From the NCBI GenBank assembly GCA_002368575.1, contig DFEA01000001.1, forward strand, positions 1-12,189: a DNA stretch of 12,189 nucleotides. The letters run 5' to 3'. The notes beneath the pieces are model-generated. The model was not told the origin of the DNA and did no database searches. It saw only the letters and a program-made list of their open reading frames with translations. How positions within the stretch are numbered: the stretch's first letter is position 1; each line of letters begins with the position of its first letter. A program made the position numbers and the translations under genes. This DNA is from Lachnospiraceae bacterium UBA3814 (lineage in GTDB: Bacteria; Bacillota; Clostridia; Lachnospirales; Lachnospiraceae). Positions 1 through 8,199 of this stretch are shown piece after piece.

Positions 1-184
1 CAACAACTCGCTTCACAGTTATCAAGGGAATTTAGTACGCGAGCTCAAACAGGGTTGAAAGGTTTTCCATAAAAATTGCTTTTCATCAAGTGAGTTGTGC
101 AAAAGCTCAGATACGGGCTTTTTATGATCTGCATATCCCGCCGGGGTTATGAGGTTATTAAGAGATTGCCCTGTGCCGCTGACC
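1..184. other. Unassigned left-edge region
   Basis: No gene can be supported here. Plus-strand frame 1 stays open from the edge to a TAA at 70-72 (23 codons). It could be the 3' end of a gene starting outside the window, but its sequence matches no family I recognise and the other frames close early. A 10-bp imperfect inverted repeat (4-13 with 88-97, one G-U pair) encloses most of the stretch, just before the terminator-like hairpin at 102-123. That arrangement would also fit the end of a structured RNA. Confidence 0.3.
102..124 (+). terminator. Weak intrinsic terminator-like hairpin
   Basis: AAAGCTC (102-108) pairs with GGGCTTT (115-121) around a six-base loop, with one G-U pair, and the stem runs into a short T run. 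It would end transcripts arriving from the left edge and sits upstream of the promoter at 185-213. The stem is short and only partly GC, so it may be inefficient. Confidence 0.4.
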
Positions 185-213
185 TTGAAAGCCCGGTGCT
201 CATACTATATAAT
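185..213 (+). promoter_or_regulatory. Sigma-A promoter for the TPR/Sel1 gene
   Basis: A -35 box TTGAAA (185-190) and a perfect -10 box TATAAT (208-213) are separated by exactly 17 bases, a near-consensus housekeeping promoter. Transcription should start near 219-221, giving a leader of about 185 nt before the ATG at 404. Confidence 0.75.
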
Positions 214-247
214 TATGAGAACCATATAGACCTTTTCCGGCGCTTCT

Positions 248-306
248 CCTGACCTGCGAATTGCTGCGTGGGTCAGGGCTTAAGGCCCGCGAACTGCTGC
301 GCGGCC
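248..306 (+). repeat. Leader hairpins with 33-nt-spaced direct repeat
   Basis: Two near-copies of a unit starting GCGAA(T/C)TGCTGCG begin at 256 and 289, with similarity running for about 25 bases. Each lies in the loop or arm of a hairpin: CCTGACC (248-254) with GGTCAGG (271-277), and GGCC-GCG (284-291, one bulged C) with CGCGGCC (300-306). A third possible stem, GGGC (276-279) with GCCC (285-288), uses bases from both and would compete with them. None is followed by a T run, so they are not simple terminators. They lie in the predicted 5' leader of the downstream gene. Confidence 0.5.
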
Positions 307-403
307 CGGGGCTGTGGGGCTGTGTCCGGAACTTACTCATAAATCGCTGAAAAGCTCGATTTGCTGCAGGTCGTATACGGTCAGAGAGGAGCAGTCTGTA
401 ATT

Positions 404-2005
404 ATGGAAACTTCATCTGAGAACAAGGGGCCTGCCGCTGACAGAGACATTATCAGACGCAATGTAAGCTCTATGGTATCTGAGGCAGTAGACTGCCTGA
501 AGAACAGGGAGTATGCCGAGGGTGCGGTAAAGCTCAGGAAGGCCAAGTCCCTTGCCGATGAGAATGACATTCCCATACCCGAATATGAAATGATCGACAA
601 GAAGCTCTGGGGGATATCGGATCACCTTCTTAAGTCGGCGTCTTCAAAGATAAACGGGAAGAAATACAAGCTTGCCTTTACGGATATAGAAACCGCAAAA
701 AAAATATCGCAAGATAACCCCGATATCCTTAAAAAGGCAGATTCCCTGACGGATGAAATGGCAGAGATCGTACAGAACGGGATCGGCTGGTCAAGGGAAA
801 GGATCAGGGAAAAGGACTACGAAAGAGCCTATAATTACCTCACATACATGAAGGATTACTTTGTCAATCCTCCGAAGGTGTCCGCGGAAATAGATGAGCT
901 CATAGACAATATAAAGGAACAGCTGGAGGATGGAGGCGGCAGTATCACGACACCTGCCGGCTCATCAGCGGAAAAGCCGGTCTTTCCGGACGGGACTTCG
1001 TTAAGAAGTACGGAGACAGAACCGGAACCGAAAGGTAACCGGATTACCAATATAAAGAAGCTCGTTATCCCTGTAGCGGCAATGATCGCCGCAGCGGCGG
1101 TCATCTTTTATGTATACAGTCCGAGCTTCATGAATCTCAGAAGCCGCCTGCTTAAATATGTCGATGAATCATCAGAACAGATGAGCGCAGAAATAACTCA
1201 GAGCTCCGGTCAGGAGGAAGCGCTTAAAGAGGAAACGTCGGAAGAAGCAGTACCTTCCGCGGCCGGAAGAGAACAGAGCGCCCCCGCGGCCTTTAACGGT
1301 GAAGGACCCGCGGGAACGCCTCCCGCAAGGCCCACACGGCCTGCCTCTGTCACACCGCCTCCCGCGGCACGGGGCAATATACCTCCTGAAAACGCACAGG
1401 CTCCTCCTCCCGGAACAGACTTATCCGAAGCCGTTGCAGCCTCCGGGGAAGCGGAACAGGAATCCGACGAAAGCAGCTCACAGGCTCCTTCGGTAGCATC
1501 CGGAAACGGCACCGGACCGGCTCAGGGAGAGGAAGCGGCTCAGTCCCGGGTACCCCGGTCTCCCCTGCCTCCCGGACAGGATCTGCAGGCGGAGATCAAT
1601 GAAATGCTTGATAACGGCAAAAAATACAGGGATGGGATCGGTGTCACCCAGGACTACGAGCTGGCGCTTGACTGTTTTAAGAGAGCCGCGGACCTTGGAA
1701 GCCCCGAGGGAAGGGAGCTTCTTTCGGAAACCACGGAATACATGACCCTCACTATGGAGAACGGTACCGATATAAGCCCCGCCGAACAGAAAAGGCTCAT
1801 AGCCGGGTATATCGGCTGCAGCAGTCAGGATCTGAGATTTTTAGAGACCGCCGTGATAACCGACGGCCGGTTCGGGGTATTATATGATTATGACAACGGC
1901 TCTGGAAGCTACGGAGAGCTGAAGTTCCTTATTACCGATGACGGCGGTATATTCGGCTTCACACCCGATCAGGGCCTGTCCGATGTAAGAAACTACTTCA
2001 GGTAG
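404..2005 (+). CDS. TPR-like / single-TM / Sel1-repeat membrane protein
   Basis: A 533-residue protein with no confident known function. Residues 15-175 are charged and helix-rich with TPR-like spacing, for example the stretch around NREYAEGAVKLRKAK. Residues about 219-238 form one hydrophobic transmembrane helix preceded by lysines, so the N-terminus is probably cytoplasmic. Residues 250-395 are a low-complexity Pro/Ala/Glu/Ser linker. Residues about 402-440 match one Sel1-like repeat (YRDGIGVTQDYELALDCFKRAA), and 445-533 form an unrecognised C-terminal domain predicted outside the membrane. The chosen ATG lies 12 nt after AGAGGAG (385-391); an in-frame ATG at 314 lacks a ribosome binding site. 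The gene has its own promoter (185-213), and its stop overlaps the convergent GLUG gene by 8 nt. Sel1 and TPR units normally mediate protein contacts, so a scaffold or sensor role is inference only. Confidence 0.75.
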   Translation: METSSENKGPAADRDIIRRNVSSMVSEAVDCLKNREYAEGAVKLRKAKSLADENDIPIPEYEMIDKKLWGISDHLLKSASSKINGKKYKLAFTDIETAKKISQDNPDILKKADSLTDEMAEIVQNGIGWSRERIREKDYERAYNYLTYMKDYFVNPPKVSAEIDELIDNIKEQLEDGGGSITTPAGSSAEKPVFPDGTSLRSTETEPEPKGNRITNIKKLVIPVAAMIAAAAVIFYVYSPSFMNLRSRLLKYVDESSEQMSAEITQSSGQEEALKEETSEEAVPSAAGREQSAPAAFNGEGPAGTPPARPTRPASVTPPPAARGNIPPENAQAPPPGTDLSEAVAASGEAEQESDESSSQAPSVASGNGTGPAQGEEAAQSRVPRSPLPPGQDLQAEINEMLDNGKKYRDGIGVTQDYELALDCFKRAADLGSPEGRELLSETTEYMTLTMENGTDISPAEQKRLIAGYIGCSSQDLRFLETAVITDGRFGVLYDYDNGSGSYGELKFLITDDGGIFGFTPDQGLSDVRNYFR

Positions 2006-5000
2006 GCTCCGGCAGCCTGTGCCGCCCTCCCTTTTTCCTCTTTGTAAGCTTTCTGATGATAACGAACAGGATGAGAAGAAGCACAACGCCCCCCGCGGCC
2101 GCGGCTATGATAAGCAGCCTGCTTCTTCCCTGTTCCGAAGCGATTATAAGCTCTACCGTATTTCCGGAGGTGTCAAAAAGCTCATAATCCCCGTATTTCT
2201 CGGTATCAAGCTTTCTCCACTCATTGCCTACCTTAACATATATCTCGACGGTCTGCTCCTTAAGCGGCTGGAATCTCAGCCTGTGGTTAAGCTCTCCGTC
2301 CTTCGGCAGCTTTATCAGAAAATGCTCCGTAACATTTTTTACGGGAAGTCCGAGAGATACCAGGCTCTCCACCGAAAGCACATCCCCGTCCTTAAAGCTT
2401 CCGTCGGCAAGGATCACCGACTGCCCGTTATCTCTGAGCCTTTCGCTGGCTATGGTGGTGAGCAGCCTGCACTGCTCCGCCCTGACCTCCATATTTGAGC
2501 TGATGCCCCATACTCCATCCTGGTCCCATTTCAGATAATAGCCCTCAGGAAGCTCGGGAACCGGAAAATCCTCCTTAAGGATATCCTCTCCGTACTTCAG
2601 GCTTACAAGCTCTATCTCCTGATCATCCATGGTAAAGCTTACGGTAAAGGTTTTAAAGGCTTCCGGGACCCCCTCCATCTGAAGGAGCGTTTCATACCCT
2701 AAGGGCTCGGCCTTGCCGGCGTAGCTTGCGCCGTCTATGCCCGAAAACTCCCCCATATAGCTGTAGAAATAATTGTTCTTGAAAACACTGTTGTCTTCCC
2801 TGTCTCCGGCGATGGCCCCGATAAAATCATCAGCCTCCTCAATATTAGGTATCGCATAGCAGTCATATACCTCGTAGCCCTTTCCTGCTATACCTCCCAC
2901 GTAGGTCCTCCCGCTTTCTATACTGCTTGCGCTGCAGTTCTTTATGGTGGAAAGTGACTGACCCGCTATTCCTCCCACATAATCTCCTGAGGCGCTCGAT
3001 ATCTTTCCGTAATTTTCACACAGGATGACCGTCCCCATTTCCTGCATGCCCGTGACCCCTCCGCAGTAGCTCTTTTCAGAGCGTATATAACCCCTGTTTA
3101 TATTGCTCCTTAAAATACATTTTGTAAGGTAGGTGGGGTTGAGCTTCGTATCAGAGATGCCCGTAACGTCGCTTTCCAGGTCGAATTCGTATTCGATGCC
3201 CATTGCTCCCGCTATACCGCTGACGTCGGTATCTCCCTCTATCCTTGCGTTGTTTACCGAATCGGCTACGGTACCGTCCACAGAGGTCAGCGCCACGTCG
3301 TCCGAGTTATCCTCAAATACCGTCGTGTAATCCGTATCGAGCGCTCCGTCTATGGCATCGGTGATGATGAGCATCAGCTTGTTGAACTGGTTGTTCACAT
3401 CTGACAGATCCTCGATAAGAGTGTCCGCGCTGCCTCCCATTTCCTGGTTTAAAAAGCCAAGGTTATCGGATATCCCCTGCATGTTCGAATTCAGCGAATT
3501 GGTCCTTACATGGAAATCATTTGACAGATAGGGAAGGGAAAGGTCTGATTTCCCGTTAAGATCCGAGATTATCTCCCTTACGCCCTTACCGGCAGCATCC
3601 AGACTGCTCATGGCGTTTCCGGCGTATCCCGCGAAGCTGCCCAGATCCTCCCTCTCCTGCTCTGTAAGATCGTCATTGTATTTCTGCAGCAGGTCCGCTA
3701 TGGTCTCTGAATAATATACCATCTGGGAGGAATAATCATCCCCGTCGCCATGATCCTTTCTCTCGTTTCCTCCATGGGACGACATATATTCCTCATCGAT
3801 CTTTTCCGTTATCTCTCCCTTAAGCCCGTCCCCCGACTGATGGGCAGCATTGTATACACGCTTGTCTTTTTTAATGGCATCCCTGAGATAAGGATACCAG
3901 GGCGTGCTTTTGTCAGCATCGGTAGGGAAGTTTGAGACAAGGGTATCCCCGTCAAAATGTCCCACACCGGCTATGCTCTGATAATCCTCCACCGACCTTG
4001 TCTGAGGCCAGGGCAGCTTATTCCCCTCGGCATCATAGGGAAAAACATTGTCAAGGCTCTCAGCGGGATATTCGATCACGGGGTCTGAATTTTCAAGCTC
4101 CTTCCTGAAATCGGAATCGCTCTCATTAAGCTCCTTGTCCAGGAACATGATGTTATAGGGCTTTTCAGCTATCTCCTTGGCATCCTCATAGTCCTCAGGT
4201 GCAAGCTCCAGCTGTTCCCGGGCATACTTGTACAGCTCCCGGTCGGCATCGCTCATGTATTTTTCGATCTTTATGTCCTTCACGGCCTTTGCAAGCTGCT
4301 TTACGCTGCTCTGGGTCTCGGAGCCCGCGTCGGAAAGGATATCGAAGACCCCGCCGTTCTTGTCAAGCTCCTTAAGCACGAAATCTATCCTGTCGACCGC
4401 CTCATTTGCAAAGGACATGGCATTATTCACAAAGTCCACCGTATTGTTCGCCAGATAGTTGGTATCGTCAAGCGCCTTGTCCGCAAAGGATTTCACTACG
4501 TTTAACCGCATCGTGATAGTATCCGAGCTGTTTCCCGCGTCCTTGAGCGTGGTGTCTATAAGATCATGCAGAACATTTATATTCTCGGATACCTGGGCGA
4601 TAATGTCCTCGGTCAGGTCAAGCTGTACATAGGGCTCAGCCTGTCCGACGATGCCTCCCACATCCTTACGCCCGTATATAAGGCCTTCATTCGTGCATTT
4701 TTCGATATATCCCGACGATCTCCCGGCGATCCCGCCCGTGTTATAGCCTACATGCTCATAGCCTACGGTACCCTCGTTCGTGCAGCCCGTCACCGCGCCC
4801 AGGGAAAGCCCCGCAATGCCTCCGGTGTCCGTGGTGCCTTTTATAAAGGGGTCAGAGCTTCTCTTCTCCCTTTCGTCTCCCTTCAGTGTATACAGGAGCG
4901 ATTCCCTGTAGCTGTCCGGATTGAGATCGGTCAGAGTCGGCCTGGAATCATCCACATTTGTATTGACGCTGCAGGAATTGACACAGTTTGCGATCCCGCC

Positions 5001-5672
5001 GGCGTTTTCGCCGCATATGCCTCCGGTATAATGGACTCCGGTGACCTTGCCGTAGGAACGGCAGCCGACGATGCTTCCGCCCGCTTCGTTAAAGCCTGCG
5101 ATACCGCCCACGTAATCCTTGCCCTTTATCGTTCCCGCAAAACTGCAGTTTTCTATCGTCCCGTAATTGTCGCCTGTTATGCCCCCTACCACCATGGAGG
5201 CGCCCTCCGGCTTCAGCACACCCTCTACATTAAGGTCAGCGATCACCGCTGTGGGCCTTAAGGTATTGAACAGCCCCACAAAGCTCTTCTTATCTCCGCC
5301 GTTTATGCCCCTTATGGTATGGCCCTGTCCGTCAAAATACCCGCCGAAGGTCCTGATCGACGTAAACTCGGTGTCATAGACATTTATGTCCTGTGTCAGG
5401 ACCACCCTTTTATCGACAGACCAGGTATCAAGCCTGCAGTCCCTGGCAAGCCTTATCAGGTCGTCAGCCGACGAGACCTCTATATCCTGATAGAGCGTCA
5501 CCTTCGGCATGCTTTCCTCTGAAGGCTCCTCCGGTTTTTCCGACACATCTATTATTTCCGTGGCAGAGGGGTCAAGAGAAGCCCTCTGCTCCTCAGGCAC
5601 CGCCTTAATTTCCGACGTACAGCTCAGGCTTAAACATAATCCCATAAAAAGGGCCGTGATCCTTTTATTCAT
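1998..5672 (-). CDS. GLUG-repeat surface protein with helical insertion and C-terminal anchor
   Basis: A 1224-residue envelope protein. Residues 1-24 are a signal peptide (MNKR, hydrophobic core), probably cleaved after IKA; the Cys at 18 lacks a convincing lipobox. GLUG-type repeats (VGGIxG...ITxCxNxGxV) occur at about 160-345 and 815-960. Between them, 350-800 is a helix-rich, Asn/Asp/Lys-rich insertion with probable coiled coils. Residues 1008-1067 resemble an InlB B-type beta repeat. A transmembrane helix (about 1184-1206) ends in a Lys/Arg tail, placing the bulk outside the cell. The start at 5672 follows GGAGGG at 5680-5685 with a 7-nt gap. A start at 5786 would give an artificial Lys/Arg-rich extension that merely reads the MMPL tail in another frame. 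The start overlaps the end of the MMPL gene by 8 nt, suggesting coupled translation. GLUG repeats occur in bacterial surface proteins; a role as extracellular partner of the transporter is inference. Confidence 0.85.
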   Translation of the reverse strand: MNKRITALFMGLCLSLSCTSEIKAVPEEQRASLDPSATEIIDVSEKPEEPSEESMPKVTLYQDIEVSSADDLIRLARDCRLDTWSVDKRVVLTQDINVYDTEFTSIRTFGGYFDGQGHTIRGINGGDKKSFVGLFNTLRPTAVIADLNVEGVLKPEGASMVVGGITGDNYGTIENCSFAGTIKGKDYVGGIAGFNEAGGSIVGCRSYGKVTGVHYTGGICGENAGGIANCVNSCSVNTNVDDSRPTLTDLNPDSYRESLLYTLKGDEREKRSSDPFIKGTTDTGGIAGLSLGAVTGCTNEGTVGYEHVGYNTGGIAGRSSGYIEKCTNEGLIYGRKDVGGIVGQAEPYVQLDLTEDIIAQVSENINVLHDLIDTTLKDAGNSSDTITMRLNVVKSFADKALDDTNYLANNTVDFVNNAMSFANEAVDRIDFVLKELDKNGGVFDILSDAGSETQSSVKQLAKAVKDIKIEKYMSDADRELYKYAREQLELAPEDYEDAKEIAEKPYNIMFLDKELNESDSDFRKELENSDPVIEYPAESLDNVFPYDAEGNKLPWPQTRSVEDYQSIAGVGHFDGDTLVSNFPTDADKSTPWYPYLRDAIKKDKRVYNAAHQSGDGLKGEITEKIDEEYMSSHGGNERKDHGDGDDYSSQMVYYSETIADLLQKYNDDLTEQEREDLGSFAGYAGNAMSSLDAAGKGVREIISDLNGKSDLSLPYLSNDFHVRTNSLNSNMQGISDNLGFLNQEMGGSADTLIEDLSDVNNQFNKLMLIITDAIDGALDTDYTTVFEDNSDDVALTSVDGTVADSVNNARIEGDTDVSGIAGAMGIEYEFDLESDVTGISDTKLNPTYLTKCILRSNINRGYIRSEKSYCGGVTGMQEMGTVILCENYGKISSASGDYVGGIAGQSLSTIKNCSASSIESGRTYVGGIAGKGYEVYDCYAIPNIEEADDFIGAIAGDREDNSVFKNNYFYSYMGEFSGIDGASYAGKAEPLGYETLLQMEGVPEAFKTFTVSFTMDDQEIELVSLKYGEDILKEDFPVPELPEGYYLKWDQDGVWGISSNMEVRAEQCRLLTTIASERLRDNGQSVILADGSFKDGDVLSVESLVSLGLPVKNVTEHFLIKLPKDGELNHRLRFQPLKEQTVEIYVKVGNEWRKLDTEKYGDYELFDTSGNTVELIIASEQGRSRLLIIAAAAGGVVLLLILFVIIRKLTKRKKGGRHRLPEPT

Positions 5673-8199
5673 TTTCAAGCCCTCCGTCCGCTTCAGTTTT
5701 ATTCTCCGTTTCTGTTTTCTTTTCCGCTTCCTCTTCGGCTTCTGCCGCTTCCTCTGAGGCTGTCTCTCCGCTGGTGCCCTCTTCATCCTTCACAGAGAGC
5801 TTCCCTGACTGGATAAAGGCATTTACGTCTCCCCGTACCACCGCATGCATGGTGCCGATCACGGTACCGTTTACCTGCCCTCTTATCATGCCGTCTACCC
5901 TGACGAGCCCGCTTGCGGATCTTGTTCTTATCGGCATGTTCATGACAAATGCGGTCTTTGCGATGATCGTGTCTCCGAGCACAAGTATCTGGGGCAGCAC
6001 GAACATCGTGATAAAGATCGAAAGCACTGTTCCCCTTGAAAGACATTGTCCTATACCGTAGATGGATTCGTCAGAGGTAAGATTTCCTATCAGGAAGGCC
6101 GCAAAGGCAAGCATCGTACCGCTGGTGGCAATGGTCGGAAGGGCAAAATTGAGAGCGTCTATGATGGAGTTCTTCTGATCCAGGCTTTTTCTGTTTTCCG
6201 TATACCTTCCCGCTATGACTATGGCATAGTCTATGTTTGCACCCATCTGAATGGAGGATACTATAAGATAGCTCATGAAGAAGATATTCTCCCTGAGAAG
6301 TGCGGGGATGGAGAAATTGATCCATATACTGCCCTGGATCACCGCTATCAGAAGAACCGGCATTCCCGCCGATTTAAAGGTAAAGAGCAGGACCACAAGC
6401 ACCACCAGGATGGACATTATGTTTACGACCATATTGTCTCTTCCGAAGGTCTTCTGAAGGTCATACTCACTCACCGTCTCCCCGCAGACAAGCACGGGCC
6501 CGGAATAAAACCGGTATGCGATATCATGCATCTCGTCAAGGAATCTGAAGGTCTCCTCACTCTCCATGGGCAGGTTAAGATAGACAAGGATCCTGCTGTA
6601 GTTTTCTCCCTTCAGCTGTTTTTTCGCAAAATTCATCATGCGGTAAGCATCGTCCAGCGTTTCCTGCATATCGTCATCAAGGGTCACATAGCCCTCCTGT
6701 ACCTCGTCATATAAGAACATGAACATATCTATAAGAGGAACCCCGTAGGAGGACAGGCCGTTGACCGCCTTCGCGTAATTCTCGTCGTTTACCGCATAGG
6801 CGGTATAGATAAGCTCGGCGACCTCATAATCCAGGTCTATAAGCTCCGAAAACTGCCTGGGCGTGAGCTCATCGGCAAGCGCGTAACCGTTCATTGCCTC
6901 TATGTTTGCAAGTCCCTGTACATGATCGACCTCAAGACAGTCCTCGTAAGCCTCGATAAGCTTTCTTTCCTTTTCGTAATCACCTGTCGGTATTATGACG
7001 GCGACCATATTATCGTTGGTAAAGGAGGTTCCGATCATCCGCTCCGCCAGCTGGACACGGTTTTCCAGAGGCGCGGTTATCTTGCTGGTGCCGAAAACAT
7101 AGGGACAATAGCTTGAGACGAAATAGGCAAGGATTATAACTCCTAAAAAGAGCGGAGGTATGATGAGCCTTGTGGCATAGGCAAATCTGCCCACGAAGGG
7201 GATCTGGGGGATGAAGCTTCTGTGCTTTGTTTTCTCCATCATCCCGGCAAAGAGCATGATCACTCCGGGCATCAGCAAAAACACGGAAATAAGGCTTATG
7301 ATAATAGCCTTTATCAGCACGATCCCAAGATCCGGACCCATCTGGTACTGCATGAAGGTCATGGCGATCAGACCGCCTATGGTGGTAAGGGATGATCCCG
7401 CGATCTCCGGGATCGCCTTGGACAAAGCCTCTATCACCGCGTCTCTGACAGGAAGGGTCTGGTGCTCCTCCTTGTATCTGTTAAGGAAGATAACGGCATA
7501 ATCCACGGACAGGGCAAGCTGCAGCACGATGGTCACGGAATCGGACACAAAGGATATGGTCCCGAAAATGAAATTCGTTCCCATATGAAGGATCGCGCCT
7601 CCCCCGAAGGTTATCAGAAGGACGGGTATCTCCATGTACGCCTCTGTGGTAAACAGGAGCACCACCAGTACCACCACTACAACAAGGGCGGAAATGACCT
7701 TCATTTCTTCATTGATAAGCTCTGCCGTTATATCACCCAGGGTCGTGGATACATAGGAGTCGTATTCCTCGACCATAGCCTTCACCCTGTCAAGAGCCTC
7801 CAGGCAGACAGGATCAGATTCATCATACTCAAAGGTAACGACAAGCTTTGCGGAGCCGTTGGCATAGTATTCGTCGGTATCCTCGTAATCCACGGAAAAG
7901 ACCCCGGGATCCTTTTCTATCATATCCGCGATCTCCTGTCCCTGCTCAAAGGACACGTTGGCGATCATTATGGTACAGGTGCCGTAGGTGGTAAATTCCT
8001 CCGCCATAAGATCTATACCCTGCTTTGTTTCGGTGCTTTGAGGAAGATAATAGGAAAGTGAGTTCTCGACGTTTACCCAGTTCCTTGAGAAGATCGAAAA
8101 GACTGCCATCAGGATGAAGATAAGAAAGAACAGATTTCTTTTATCGACTATAAAAGCGCAGGCCTTGATCGCCGCATTGTTCCCTTTTGATTCGTTCAT
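5665..8199 (-). CDS. MMPL/RND-family transporter
   Basis: An 844-residue multi-spanning transporter of the RND superfamily, MMPL type, which exports lipids or other hydrophobic substrates using the proton gradient. It has the duplicated RND layout: TM1 (about 22-38), an extracellular domain (40-165), a TM block (168-320), TM7 (345-365), a second extracellular domain (370-585) and a second TM block (590-745). Aspartates in the two matching motifs SVDYAVIFLNR (D233) and GANIDYAIVIAGR (D657) sit where MMPL proteins carry the proton-relay residues. After the last helix come a cytoplasmic beta-like repeat rich in G and V (764-800) and a Glu-rich tail (804-844). The ATG directly follows the TAA of the upstream sensor gene, with GGGAGG (8205-8210) inside that gene's end. 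The gene overlaps the GLUG gene downstream by 8 nt. The substrate cannot be read from the sequence. Confidence 0.92.
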   Translation of the reverse strand: MNESKGNNAAIKACAFIVDKRNLFFLIFILMAVFSIFSRNWVNVENSLSYYLPQSTETKQGIDLMAEEFTTYGTCTIMIANVSFEQGQEIADMIEKDPGVFSVDYEDTDEYYANGSAKLVVTFEYDESDPVCLEALDRVKAMVEEYDSYVSTTLGDITAELINEEMKVISALVVVVVLVVLLFTTEAYMEIPVLLITFGGGAILHMGTNFIFGTISFVSDSVTIVLQLALSVDYAVIFLNRYKEEHQTLPVRDAVIEALSKAIPEIAGSSLTTIGGLIAMTFMQYQMGPDLGIVLIKAIIISLISVFLLMPGVIMLFAGMMEKTKHRSFIPQIPFVGRFAYATRLIIPPLFLGVIILAYFVSSYCPYVFGTSKITAPLENRVQLAERMIGTSFTNDNMVAVIIPTGDYEKERKLIEAYEDCLEVDHVQGLANIEAMNGYALADELTPRQFSELIDLDYEVAELIYTAYAVNDENYAKAVNGLSSYGVPLIDMFMFLYDEVQEGYVTLDDDMQETLDDAYRMMNFAKKQLKGENYSRILVYLNLPMESEETFRFLDEMHDIAYRFYSGPVLVCGETVSEYDLQKTFGRDNMVVNIMSILVVLVVLLFTFKSAGMPVLLIAVIQGSIWINFSIPALLRENIFFMSYLIVSSIQMGANIDYAIVIAGRYTENRKSLDQKNSIIDALNFALPTIATSGTMLAFAAFLIGNLTSDESIYGIGQCLSRGTVLSIFITMFVLPQILVLGDTIIAKTAFVMNMPIRTRSASGLVRVDGMIRGQVNGTVIGTMHAVVRGDVNAFIQSGKLSVKDEEGTSGETASEEAAEAEEEAEKKTETENKTEADGGLENE

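Noticed and set aside
33..60. Short resemblance to a conserved 23S rRNA stretch (GTACGCGAGCT)
   Set aside because: Only about 11 bases match and the flanks diverge at once, so chance similarity is more likely than an rRNA fragment.
314..403. Upstream start at 314 for the TPR/Sel1 gene
   Set aside because: No ribosome binding site precedes it, and the added residues come from the structured leader and fit no domain.
4566..5261. 231-codon open frame antisense to the GLUG gene
   Set aside because: It is a shadow of the GLUG coding sequence, with no ribosome binding site or recognisable domain.
5673..5786. N-terminal extension of the GLUG protein to an ATG at 5786
   Set aside because: It gives a Lys/Arg-only stretch that is the Glu-rich MMPL tail read in another frame. 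The ATG at 5672 has a good ribosome binding site and begins a normal signal peptide.
7462..8061. 199-codon open frame antisense to the MMPL gene
   Set aside because: His/Lys/Gly-rich antisense shadow of transporter codons with no start signal.
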